Below are positions 28,602 through 37,539 of a DNA stretch of 64,000 nt, in pieces. The notes beneath the pieces were generated by a model. The model made no database searches, was not told the DNA's origin, and saw only the letters and a list, made by a program, of their open reading frames with translations. Each line of letters starts with the position of its first letter. Within the stretch, counting starts at the first letter, position 1. The stretch spans positions 186,001 through 250,000 of the forward strand of contig NZ_MSIF01000011.1 in NCBI RefSeq assembly GCF_001921215.1, in the 5' to 3' direction. Made by a program: the position numbers and the translations under genes. This DNA is from Actinophytocola xinjiangensis. Lineage in GTDB: Bacteria > Actinomycetota > Actinomycetes > Mycobacteriales > Pseudonocardiaceae.

Positions 28602-28775
28602 CTACTGGACCAGGCGGGCCCGGCGGGACGTCAACGGACGGCGTACCGGTTCCCGCGCGGGCCGGGCCGCCTCGACGGTCCGCCGGTTCGCCGAGGCGGC
28701 CTGGGACTCCTCGGCCTCCCGGCGGAAGTCGGCCGCACGGCTGGCGGCGATGATCTGGGCGCTGTACGGGTCCAT
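28602..28775 (-). CDS. Small conserved-looking protein, 57 residues
   Basis: This short gene begins ATG 28775 with AAGGGA seven bases upstream. The product (MDPYSAQIIAASRAADFRRE then a Gln/Ala/Arg-rich tail) is highly charged with one amphipathic helix and no membrane segment. It lies 71 bp after the ArsR-like regulator and just before the oxidoreductase start. Function is unknown; it may be regulated together with the upstream gene. Confidence 0.6.
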   Translation of the reverse strand: MDPYSAQIIAASRAADFRREAEESQAASANRRTVEAARPAREPVRRPLTSRRARLVQ

Positions 28776-28846
28776 GACGTTTTCCCTTTCCGGGCAGGGG
28801 GTAGCGGGCCGTCGGGGTCGACGGCCTGGTCGTGGGTGAGCTGGGT

Positions 28847-29422
28847 TCAGTCGGTGGTGTCGGGGGCGACGGTGACGGCGAGGAACACGCTCACCGAGCG
28901 GGCGCCCTCGGGCCGCGCCGCGGGGTTGTCCCGGCGGTCGCGGAACTTGTCGGTCAGGTCCCGCACGGCGCCGCGCAGTTCCTCGACCTCCTCGACGGTG
29001 AGGAACTCGTGGGCGCCGTCGACGCCGACCGCGGTCCGCCACCCTGGTGCTTCGAGGTGGACCCGGTTGAGGCGCTCGCGGATCTGGTGCAGCTCGTAGT
29101 CGAGGAAGGCGCCGGTGGCGGCCCTGGCGGCGAGGGTGCCGTCGGTGTCCATGCCCTCCTCGCTGACCGACATGGCGGTGTCGACCACCCGCCACGGCTT
29201 CTCGCGGCCCTGACCGCCCGCGGCCTGCTCGACGAAGTTGTACTTGGCGAGCATGTTCAGGTGGTAGGAGCAGTTCGCGACGCTCTCACCGGTGGCGGTG
29301 GCGCAGTGGGTGGCGGTCGCGGTCCCGGCGCGGCTCACGATCTCCATCAGCTGCCAGCGCAGCGGGTGGGCCAGTGCGCGCAGTGCCTTGGGGTCCGTGA
29401 TCCGGGGTGATGGCTCGACCAT
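28847..29422 (-). CDS. ArsR-family winged-helix regulator
   Basis: This 191-residue regulator has an ArsR-type winged helix (ITDPKALRALAHPLRWQLMEIVSRAG, then ESVANCSYHLNMLAKYNFVEQ) and a longer C-terminal part of about 110 residues, as in the HTH_20/YlaC-type actinobacterial group. No metal-binding Cys motif typical of arsenic sensors is seen. The promoter TTGCTA-18-TATGTT is overlaid by a 14-bp perfect inverted repeat, so self-repression is likely. The -10 box ends six bases before ATG, suggesting a leaderless message. Confidence 0.86.
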   Translation of the reverse strand: MVEPSPRITDPKALRALAHPLRWQLMEIVSRAGTATATHCATATGESVANCSYHLNMLAKYNFVEQAAGGQGREKPWRVVDTAMSVSEEGMDTDGTLAARAATGAFLDYELHQIRERLNRVHLEAPGWRTAVGVDGAHEFLTVEEVEELRGAVRDLTDKFRDRRDNPAARPEGARSVSVFLAVTVAPDTTD

Positions 29423-29428
29423 GAGAAC

Positions 29429-29458
29429 AACATACCTTTAGCAAGGAACCCTTAGCAA
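29429..29458 (-). promoter_or_regulatory. Promoter of the ArsR-like gene
   Basis: On the minus strand TTGCTA (29453-29458) and TATGTT (29429-29434) are 18 bp apart. The predicted start of transcription falls at the ATG. Confidence 0.55.
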
Positions 29459-29481
29459 GGTTTCTTTCTAAGGGTTCCTTG
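29442..29481. promoter_or_regulatory. 14-bp inverted repeat, operator of the ArsR-like regulator
   Basis: CAAGGAACCCTTAG (29442-29455) and CTAAGGGTTCCTTG (29468-29481) are perfect reverse complements with a 12-base spacer; TTAGCAAGG is also repeated directly. The site overlaps the promoter -35 region and the stop codon of the neighbouring hydrolase gene, for which it may also act as terminator. Confidence 0.65.
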
Positions 29482-30073
29482 TGATGTGGTTCGCGCCCAG
29501 CCGAGCCTGCCGGTCGTCCACCCATTCGCGCACCGCCGGCCACGGTCCGTAGCCGGCGTCGGTGTTCAGATGGGCTCCACCGGGAATCACGTCGAGGTCG
29601 ATCCGGAGCGCGGCGGCCATCGCCACGGCGTCGTCCACCGGGCAGGTCTCGTCGTCCTCACCGACCACCAGCTGGGTCCAGCCGGCGACCCGACGCACCC
29701 CACCGGCGTCCAGCGGCGCCGGGGTGAAACCGTGCACGTCGGGGTGGGTCCAGCGCGGCCCGGGCGGCGCCACCAGCAGCACCCGGTCGAAACGCGGCAC
29801 GGCGTCGCTCCCGGCCGTTCTGGCCGCGTGGTGCAGCCACAGCAGCGCACCGCAGGAGTGGGCCAACAGCACCCGCTCCCCGGCCCGAGGGGCCGCGTCC
29901 AGGTGGTGGCGCAGTTCGCCGAGCCAGACCTCCAGGTCGGGCCGGTCGGGGTCGGTCAGCTGCGGGATGTCGACCGCGCCACCGACGTTGGCCAGCTCAC
30001 CGGCCAGCCAGCTCTGCCAGTGCCGGGGTCCGGAACCGGTGTGTCCGTGCAACAGCAGAACGTAGGGCGTCAT
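29468..30073 (-). CDS. RBBP9/YdeN-type serine hydrolase
   Basis: This 201-residue alpha/beta hydrolase of the RBBP9/YdeN family starts with PYVLLLHGHTGSGPRHWQSWL. The nucleophile is in LLAHSCGALL and the catalytic His in GGAHLNTDAGYGPWP. The family members are small intracellular esterases with poorly known substrates. Its stop codon lies inside the inverted repeat in front of the ArsR-like gene. It follows clpX at 16 bp on the same strand. Confidence 0.88.
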   Translation of the reverse strand: MTPYVLLLHGHTGSGPRHWQSWLAGELANVGGAVDIPQLTDPDRPDLEVWLGELRHHLDAAPRAGERVLLAHSCGALLWLHHAARTAGSDAVPRFDRVLLVAPPGPRWTHPDVHGFTPAPLDAGGVRRVAGWTQLVVGEDDETCPVDDAVAMAAALRIDLDVIPGGAHLNTDAGYGPWPAVREWVDDRQARLGANHITRNP

Positions 30074-30089
30074 GCCCGTGGACCCAGTC

Positions 30090-31391
<1,302 letters not shown>

Positions 31392-31640
31392 GACCGCTGA
31401 CCTCTGTCCCCTCCGACGTACCCGTGAGCACGCCTGGATGTTTGGCTTCTGGACCGGGCCTCGAGTGCCAGTGTTACGCACCGCGCTCCAGGCCCGGTCG
31501 AGTGCCTGTTGTCTTTGACGGTACCTGCCAACCCCCACCGAATGGGAGAACCTACTCGTCGAGTTGTCGGATTCGGCCGATCAGGTGGCCCGGGTCCACG
31601 GGTGCTGTGACCGCTCGACACAGGGGGTTGACACGCTGCC

Positions 31641-32273
31641 TCACGGCTTGGTCGCGGACAGCTTCCGGTAGGGCAACACCTCGTCGACGATGCCGTAGTC
31701 CTTGGCGTCATCCGCCGTGAGGATCTTGTCCCGCTCGATGTCCTTGCGGATCTGCTCGGCCGAGCGGTTGGTGTGGCGGGCGAGGGTCGACTCCATGAGC
31801 CGCCGGACGCGCTGGATCTCGTTGGCCTGGATCTCCAGGTCGGAGACCTGCCCGTAGACGCCCTCCATCGCGGGCTGGTGGATCAGCACGCGGGCGTTGG
31901 GCAGGGCGAAGCGCTTGCCCGGGGTGCCGGCGGCGAGCAGCACCGCGGCGGCCGAGGCGGCCTGGCCGAGGCAGTAGGTCTGCACGTCGGGGCGGGCGAA
32001 CTGCATGGTGTCGTAGATCGCCATCAGGGAGGTGAAGGAGCCACCCGGCGAGTTGATGTACATGATGATGTCGCGGTCGGGGTCCACGGACTCCAGGTAC
32101 AGCAGCTGCGCCATCACGTCGTTGGCCGAGGCGTCGTCGATCTGCACACCCACGAAGATGATGCGCTCTTCGAACAGCTTGTTGTACGGGTTGGACTCCT
32201 TGACCCCGTAGCTGGTCCGCTCCACGAAGGAGGGCAGCACGTACCGGGACTGTGGGAGGTGAAGGTCGCTCAC
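31641..32273 (-). CDS. clpP2: ClpP2 protease subunit
   Basis: This 210-residue serine protease subunit carries Ser107 (GQAASAAAV), His132 (IHQP) and Asp178 (RKDIERD). The long N-terminus ([33 protein letters not shown]) marks it as ClpP2, which pairs with ClpP1 in a mixed 14-mer and docks ClpX or ClpC1 in actinobacteria. ATG 32273 follows the clpP1 stop by 23 bp, so the two are co-transcribed. Confidence 0.96.
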   Translation of the reverse strand: MSDLHLPQSRYVLPSFVERTSYGVKESNPYNKLFEERIIFVGVQIDDASANDVMAQLLYLESVDPDRDIIMYINSPGGSFTSLMAIYDTMQFARPDVQTYCLGQAASAAAVLLAAGTPGKRFALPNARVLIHQPAMEGVYGQVSDLEIQANEIQRVRRLMESTLARHTNRSAEQIRKDIERDKILTADDAKDYGIVDEVLPYRKLSATKP

Positions 32274-32296
32274 TTTTCAGGTCTCCTCAGGTCTGG

Positions 32297-32914
32297 TCAG
32301 CTGCCGCTGCCGTTGGGGGTCTGGCTGGCGCGGGTGACCACGTGGTCGACGAAGCCGTAGTCGCGGGCCTCGGCCGCGGTGAACCAGCGGTCGCGGTCGG
32401 CATCCTCGGTGATCTTCTCCACGGTCTGGCCGGACTGCTCGGCGGTGATCCGGGCCATCTCCAGCTTCCACTTGGCGTAGACCTCGGCGCGGATCGCGAT
32501 GTCGGACGCGGTGCCCCCGACGCCGGCGGAGGGCTGGTGCATCATGATGCGCGCGTGCGGGAGGGCGTAGCGCTTGCCCGGGGTGCCGGAGGAGAGCAGG
32601 AACTGCCCCATCGAGGCGGCCAGGCCCATCGCCCAGGTGGCCACGTCGGGCTCGATGAGCTGCATGGTGTCGTAGATCGCCATGCCGGCGGTGACCGAGC
32701 CACCCGGGGAGTTGATGTAGAAGGTGATGTCCTTCTCCGGGTCCTCCGCGGCCAGCAGCAGCAGCTGCGCGGTGATCCGGTTGGCGATCTCGTCGTCGAC
32801 CTCGGACCCGAGGAAGACGATGCGCTCCCGGAGCAGCCGCTCGTAGACCGAGTCGTTGAGGGTGAGTCCTGCGGTCGTCGACCGCATGTCGGGCGTCCGC
32901 AGTGGTTGCGTCAC
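32297..32914 (-). CDS. clpP1: ClpP1 protease subunit
   Basis: This 205-residue subunit has Ser101 (GLAASMGQF), His126 (MMHQPSAG) and Asp171. It is the first gene of the clpP1-clpP2 pair. The start is GTG 32914. The 127 bp upstream separates it from the trigger factor gene and should hold its promoter; in relatives ClgR controls it, but I could not confirm a ClgR box by eye. Confidence 0.96.
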   Translation of the reverse strand: MTQPLRTPDMRSTTAGLTLNDSVYERLLRERIVFLGSEVDDEIANRITAQLLLLAAEDPEKDITFYINSPGGSVTAGMAIYDTMQLIEPDVATWAMGLAASMGQFLLSSGTPGKRYALPHARIMMHQPSAGVGGTASDIAIRAEVYAKWKLEMARITAEQSGQTVEKITEDADRDRWFTAAEARDYGFVDHVVTRASQTPNGSGS

Positions 32915-33041
32915 GTCTGCCTGCTTTCTCCGCTCACGCCAGCGCCGGGGCGCTGGTTAGGACGATGATCTGTCTCGTGTTCGACACTAACGAAGCTGGG
33001 CGGCGCGGCATGCCCAGGAATGCTCAAGTTCGCTCAGAGCT

Positions 33042-34406
33042 TCACTGGTCCGCGGCGGCGGGCTCGTCGGCGGCGGCCGGCTGCTCGCGGGGCCCGAACA
33101 GTTCTTCGAGGTCGACGGTGTTGCCGGAGGCGTCGGTGACCGTCGCCAGGCGGACCACCGAGGCCAGCGCCTTGCCCCGGCGGACGTCGGCGAAGATCGC
33201 GCCGAGCTGGTTGGACTGCTGAGCGCGCTGGACGTACTCGTCCGGGCTGACGCCGAAGCGCTGGGCCTGGTAGATGATGCGCTCGGTGAGCTCGTTGTCG
33301 TCGACGGTGAGGTTCTCGGCGTCGGCGATCTGGTCGAGGACCAGCTGGGTCTTGACGGCCTTCTCGGCCTCGGTGCGCACGTCGGTGTCGAACTCCTCGC
33401 GGGTCTTGCCCTGCTCGGTGAGGAACTCGTTGAACCGGTCGTCGTCGTGATCGAAGGTGTGCACGGCGTCGTGCTGGCGGACCTCGACCTCGGAGGTGAC
33501 CACGCCCTCGGGCAGCGGGACGTCGGTGACCTCCAGCAGGGCCTCGAGGACCTTGTCGCGGGCCTGGACGCCCTGCTGCATGCGCTTGACGCGGGTGAGC
33601 CGTTCCCGCAGGTCGGCGCGCAGCTCGTCGATGGTGTCGAACTCGGAGGCGAGCTGGGCGAAGTCGTCGTCGGGCTCGGGCAGCTCGCGGACCTTGACGG
33701 TGTTGACGGTGACCGTGACCTCGGCGTCGCGCCCGGCGTGCTCGCCGGCGACCAGCTTGGTCGTGAAGACCTTGGACTCGCCGGCGGAGGTGCCGATGAT
33801 GGCCTCGTCGATGCCCTCGATCATCTCGCCGGAGCCGACCTCGTAGGACAGCCCGGAGGTCTTGGCCTCCTCGACCTCCTCACCGTCGACGGTGGCGGAC
33901 AGGTCGATGGACACGAAGTCGCCGTTCTCGGCGGCCCGCTCGACCCCGGTCAGCGTCCCGAACCGCGCCCGCAGCTCGTCGAGCTGCTCGTCGACCTCGG
34001 CGTCGGCCAGCTCAAGGTCGTCCACGGTGACCGAGAGCTCCCCGAACGCCGGCACGGTGATCTCCGGCCGGACGTCGACCTCGGCCGTGAAGGCGAGGTG
34101 GTCGCCGTCCTCGATCTTGGTGACCTCGAACTCGGGGCGACCGAGCGCACGGACCTCCTCGGAGTTGAGGACCTCCATGTACTTGGCCGGGATCGCCTCG
34201 TTGACGACCTCGTCCAGAATCGGTGCGCGCCCGATCCGCTGCTCGATGACCCGGGCCGGCGCCTTACCGGGCCGGAACCCGGGGATACGGACCTGGTTGG
34301 CGATCTTGCGGTAGGCGCGGTCGAAGTTGGGCTTGAGCTCGTCGAACGGCACCTCGACGTTGATCCGGACCCGTGTCGGGCTCAGGTGCTCGACGGTGCT
34401 CTTCAA
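33042..34406 (-). CDS. tig: Trigger factor
   Basis: This 454-residue chaperone binds ribosomes and nascent chains. The N-terminal ribosome-binding loop is [10 protein letters not shown], followed by the FKBP-type PPIase domain (about residues 155-240) and the helical C-domain, ending in an acidic Ala/Glu/Asp tail. The start is TTG 34406: GAGGAG lies six bases upstream and gives the family N-terminus ([23 protein letters not shown]). It sits just upstream of clpP1. Confidence 0.95.
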   Translation of the reverse strand: MKSTVEHLSPTRVRINVEVPFDELKPNFDRAYRKIANQVRIPGFRPGKAPARVIEQRIGRAPILDEVVNEAIPAKYMEVLNSEEVRALGRPEFEVTKIEDGDHLAFTAEVDVRPEITVPAFGELSVTVDDLELADAEVDEQLDELRARFGTLTGVERAAENGDFVSIDLSATVDGEEVEEAKTSGLSYEVGSGEMIEGIDEAIIGTSAGESKVFTTKLVAGEHAGRDAEVTVTVNTVKVRELPEPDDDFAQLASEFDTIDELRADLRERLTRVKRMQQGVQARDKVLEALLEVTDVPLPEGVVTSEVEVRQHDAVHTFDHDDDRFNEFLTEQGKTREEFDTDVRTEAEKAVKTQLVLDQIADAENLTVDDNELTERIIYQAQRFGVSPDEYVQRAQQSNQLGAIFADVRRGKALASVVRLATVTDASGNTVDLEELFGPREQPAAADEPAAADQ

Positions 34407-34527
34407 CGTGATCTCCTCGGGCTGGGCTGTCCTGAACACACCCGGGGGCGACCTGAGCCCCGGGGCCGGCCCGAGTCTATGGAACTCGTGCGGTAATGGA
34501 CTCGCCGGGGTTGACGAGCCGACCTGG

Positions 34528-34601
34528 TCGGGCTGACAGGATTTGAACCTGCGACCCTCCGCTCCCAAAGCGGATGCGCTACCAAGCTGCGCCACAGCCC
34601 G
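34528..34601 (-). tRNA. tRNA-Pro (UGG anticodon)
   Basis: The cloverleaf folds fully: 7-bp acceptor stem (CGGGCTG with CAGCCCG), anticodon stem TCCGC/GCGGA with loop TTTGGGA, and T loop TTCAAAT. The anticodon TGG reads proline codons. The 3' CCA is encoded at 34525-34527. Confidence 0.97.
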
Positions 34602-34685
34602 CCGACCACGCCCTCCCGAAGGGGACGCGCCCACAGCGTATCGCGGCACGCTAGGCTGTTTCGCCAGGACGCCCCCAGCGTCCAC

Positions 34686-34756
34686 GCGGGTGTAGCTCAA
34701 TGGCAGAGCCCCAGCCTTCCAAGCTGGTCATGCGGGTTCGATTCCCGTCACCCGCT
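34686..34756 (+). tRNA. tRNA-Gly (UCC anticodon)
   Basis: Acceptor arms GCGGGTG and CACCCGC pair perfectly; the anticodon stem is CCAGC/GCTGG with loop CTTCCAA, anticodon TCC. The T loop is TTCGATT. CCA is encoded at 34757-34759. Accessory DNA begins on its 3' side. Confidence 0.97.
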
Positions 34757-34777
34757 CCACAGTTCTCTCGCAGGTCA

Positions 34778-34796
34778 GAGACGGGCAGACCGTCTC
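34778..34796 (+). terminator. Hairpin after tRNA-Gly
   Basis: GAGACGG and CCGTCTC form a 7-bp perfect stem with a 5-base loop 21 bp after the tRNA. No T-run follows. Confidence 0.4.
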
Positions 34797-34857
34797 CCTG
34801 AGATGTCATCTCCGACCGCCAATCCGCTTCCTCAGGTTCACCGAACCCAGGCACCTG

Positions 34858-35280
34858 TCACTCCGGCAGCAACGTCAGTGAGTGCACGTGGCGGGGGCGG
34901 ACAACCGTGAAGTGGCGCCTGTCGAGTGTCGCTACCTCGGTGATGTTCAGACGTTCCGCGAGCGCGACCACTGACGCGTCTGACGTGCCCAACGGGAGAT
35001 CGGCGTACTGGTTCACCAGGGCTGCCATGCGCTCGTAGTCATCGGCGAGCAGTTCCACGGGGGTGAAGTCGCCGGCGGCCACCGACTGGAGGAACCTCGC
35101 TTCGACGTGAGCACCGGCTTCTCGCGCCAAAAGGTAGCCGACCTCGGCGATGATCGGGGCCGGGAGCAGCATCTCCCGGTTGGCGAGCCGTAGGCTCGTG
35201 AACAGGTCCACGCAGCGGCGATGGTCAGGATCGCGGAAGAGAGCCGCGGCTACCAGAGGAGCCGTGTCGCAAACGATCAC
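34858..35280 (-). CDS. PIN-domain toxin (VapC type)
   Basis: This 140-residue PIN ribonuclease has all four acidic active-site residues: Asp5 (IVCDTAPLV), Glu46 (IIAEVGYLL), Asp101 (GTSDASVV) and Asp120 (TLDRRHF). It looks intact. The GTG start at 35280 is 8 bp after the stop of the antitoxin gene, which is broken by two frameshifts. If expressed alone it would be toxic, so it may be silent, tolerated, or neutralised by another antitoxin. Confidence 0.88.
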   Translation of the reverse strand: MIVCDTAPLVAAALFRDPDHRRCVDLFTSLRLANREMLLPAPIIAEVGYLLAREAGAHVEARFLQSVAAGDFTPVELLADDYERMAALVNQYADLPLGTSDASVVALAERLNITEVATLDRRHFTVVRPRHVHSLTLLPE

Positions 35281-35288
35281 AGGGCACG

Positions 35289-35494
35289 TCAGCGACCGAA
35301 CCCCTCACGGAGCAGGTCATCCGCACGGTCGGCGATTCGCGTGCCGTCGCCGGGAGTGCTGGTGAAGAAGCCAGGGCCACGGGCGGTCCTTGACCAAGTG
35401 GAGGTGCCGACGGACGTCGGCCAATGCTTGAGGAACCTGGTCCTCGGGGCAATTCCTGGACCAGGCGCAGTAGCTCGTCACGCTCGGCGCTCAC
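35289..35494 (-). pseudogene. VapB-like antitoxin with two frameshifts
   Basis: Reading three frames in turn gives a continuous small antitoxin: MSAERDELLRLVQELP, then DQVPQALADVRRHLHLVKD, then GFFTSTPGDGTRIADRADD ending LLREGFGR and a stop at 35289. Two single-base insertions (in the run near 35446 and again near 35384) explain it: 206 bases minus 2 is exactly 68 codons. Sequencing error in homopolymers is the alternative to real decay. Confidence 0.75.
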
Positions 35495-35953
35495 ACACCC
35501 GGTGTGCCGCTGCTACCTCCGCGATCGTGCCGATCATCGGGTTGCGATGGGCCGGGGCGACAGACGCCTACGAATCACCGCCGGTTCAGCTTTCGACACC
35601 CCAGCGCCGCCCGCGCGTCATCCAGGTCGTCGACCAGGCGGTCGGTGGTCTCCACCCGAAGACTCTCGGTGATGTAGGTACGAAACCTTCAGATCCTCGA
35701 CCAGGTCGTCCCAAGACGTCGTCGGAGCGCCTCCGTCTCACCATCGGGCGTATCACAAATCCGCCTCGCCTGGTCTCGGCTTGGCTCCGCACGGGGACGA
35801 AGGCGATCGCCCACGGGTCGTCGACCTGGGGTGATCACCTTCGCCTACCCGAACGCGGGAACCGTAATGGCGCCAGGCAAGGAGGCCTCGACACAGACGC
35901 TGCGATTCCGCCCGGATCGCCGACGCGGGAACCCGAAGTACGTCTTGCGCGGT
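35495..35953 (-). pseudogene. Degenerate minus-strand gene remnants
   Basis: No intact gene fits this 459-bp stretch. Frame-hopping on the minus strand recovers protein-like pieces: DPWAIAFVPVRSQAETRR near 35820-35770, and DDLVEDLK followed in another frame by RTYITESLRVETTDRLVDD and LDDARAALGCRKLNRR, ending near 35580. They look like a decayed gene just upstream of the vapBC operon. The family is not recognised. Confidence 0.5.
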
Positions 35954-36316
35954 CTACTGCATCTCCCGCACCTCGATGCGGATGCCCAACACCTCGGAGG
36001 CCTGCCCCGCCCACGTCAGCGCGGCGTCGAGGTCGGCGACGTCGATCACCCAGAAACCGCCCACATATTCCTTGGCCTGAACGAACGGCTCGTCACGTAC
36101 GACGGTCTCACCGGAGGTCACCTCAACAGTCTTGGCCGTCGACGGCGGGTGCAGGCCACCCGCGTAACGGAACGCGCCGGCGTCCTTCAACGCCGTGTTG
36201 AACCCGTCGACGCGGGCGATCAGGGCCTCCATCTCGACCGGGTCCATCTCGGCCATCGATTCCATGGTCGGCTCGGTGGCGGTGTCGTGCGGAACGGTCA
36301 GGAAGTACTCGGTCAT
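35954..36316 (-). CDS. YCII-related (DGPF) domain protein
   Basis: This 120-residue protein has the YCII/DGPF-like fold: MTEYFLTVPHDTA, a helix with EMDPVEMEALIARVDGFNTALKDAGAF, GGLHPPSTAKTV, and EYVGGFWVIDVADLDAALTWAGQ. Such proteins often partner ECF sigma factors, but none is adjacent here. ATG 36316 has AGGA upstream. Function is unknown. Confidence 0.8.
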   Translation of the reverse strand: MTEYFLTVPHDTATEPTMESMAEMDPVEMEALIARVDGFNTALKDAGAFRYAGGLHPPSTAKTVEVTSGETVVRDEPFVQAKEYVGGFWVIDVADLDAALTWAGQASEVLGIRIEVREMQ

Positions 36317-36576
36317 CACTGGATCCTGTTCATCTTCGGGGTGGTTCTGCTGTCCGAACACCTCTGCGTCGAACGACGATGCCGGCAGATCGACACCTCA
36401 CCGGGAAGAACTTTGCGCACTCGTACGAACACGAACAGTCAACCCGAAGCGTCGGTGTTGCCGCACGGACCGACCTGGTGGGACTTCCCGTCTCGCTGGC
36501 CGACGTAACTCCTCCGCGCACGCGGATGTGCGTTGGTGCTGGACGAGTTCGCCAGCACAGCGGCGCCACCCGGAGG
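36317..36576. other. Intergenic stretch without a supported gene
   Basis: I see no gene, RNA or convincing hairpin in these 260 bp. Short readings on both strands have irregular composition. Confidence 0.5.
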
Positions 36577-36954
36577 CTAGAGGGCCGGGCGCCTGGGAAC
36601 CGGTCCGGTGACCACGTGGACGGTCTCGGCGGCGATCAGGCAGGTCGTGGGTGTTGGGCCGCCGGCGTCGGCCTCGAAGGCGACCAGGACGGGTGGGGGG
36701 TCGCCGAGGTTGGCGGTCACGGTCGCCGACTCCTCGGGGGTCGGGGGGCGGAAGACCGGGTCCTGGAAGGACGTGGGGCAGGCGATGAACGTCGGGTCCT
36801 GGAAGACCAGTTCCAGGTCGTGGTGGTAGGTCAGGTCGTGGCCGGCGCCCAGGACCAGACGGGCCGGGTCGCAGGTGATCACTTCCCAGTCCCACCATGA
36901 CCCTGGAGGGAGGTGTACACCCTCGGTCACGGCCTGGGGGTCATTGGGGGACAT
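36577..36954 (-). CDS. Hypothetical protein, 125 residues
   Basis: This gene has strong GC bias at codon position three, so it looks real. The product has no signal peptide or membrane segment; it is acidic with the repeated phrase FQDPTF/FQDPVF flanking CPTS, and HDLTYHHDLELVF. I do not recognise the family. It stands alone in the accessory zone next to the biosynthetic cluster and is not obviously part of it. Confidence 0.65.
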   Translation of the reverse strand: MSPNDPQAVTEGVHLPPGSWWDWEVITCDPARLVLGAGHDLTYHHDLELVFQDPTFIACPTSFQDPVFRPPTPEESATVTANLGDPPPVLVAFEADAGGPTPTTCLIAAETVHVVTGPVPRRPAL

Positions 36955-37539
36955 TGGGCTCTTCCGGGTCGGGACTCGTTACACGGGAGATTATGCAGCG
37001 TCTCACGGTACGGCCGCGCCGGCACGCGGGGATTGACCGGCGGAATCCCGCCTCACCCTGCGGCGGCACGGTCGAACATGGGCACGACGGGACACTTTAC
37101 GCATATTCAGCGCCACTTCGCGGTCGACGCTCACCGACCGGCAGTACCGGGAATCGATATGGCAAAACGGATGGCGCATTACCAGAATTTCGGAGCAGGG
37201 ACAGCGGAGGCCAGAGACCGGACAGGAGGGACGGACATCCCACCACCGCCCCGGATCGGCGCCAGCACGGCCCGCTGAGAGTTGAGGAGTCCGGGTGTTC
37301 ACCGGTAAGCAGCACACCAGAAACAACACCGTGTAATTATGCGCCGACGGCTGAATTCCGATAGGCAATTCGTCGCAACGGATCACTGTAAGTACAACAT
37401 TGGTTGCGGAGCGCTTCCGCAGCCAGACAAATCGGGTGCGCATTCTGTGAGAGGGATCCGGAACCCCCTCCGAGATAGCCTTGCTGGGAAAAACCGCAAA
37501 TGACAAGACGCTGGTTTACGCCACTAAACTGGAGTACCG
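36955..37539. other. 585-bp low-GC region upstream of the synthetase
   Basis: No gene is supported here. The right half is clearly richer in A and T than its surroundings, as expected for a promoter or acquired DNA. It holds the hairpin at 37401-37425. The synthetase ribosome site GGAG is five bases before its ATG. Confidence 0.6.
37401..37425 (+). promoter_or_regulatory. Inverted repeat upstream of the synthetase gene
   Basis: TGGTTGCGGA and TCCGCAGCCA are reverse complements at 9 of 10 positions with a 5-base centre. It lies 115 bp before the synthetase ATG and may be an operator or leader hairpin. Confidence 0.4.

Noticed and set aside
34686-34759. tRNA-Gly as an integrase attachment site with a visible second copy
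   Set aside because: I found no repeat of the tRNA 3' end and no integrase in the window; the island idea is kept only as a hypothesis.
36330-36569. A 79-codon minus-strand frame upstream of the YCII gene
   Set aside because: Irregular composition, no ribosome site and no protein-like pattern.
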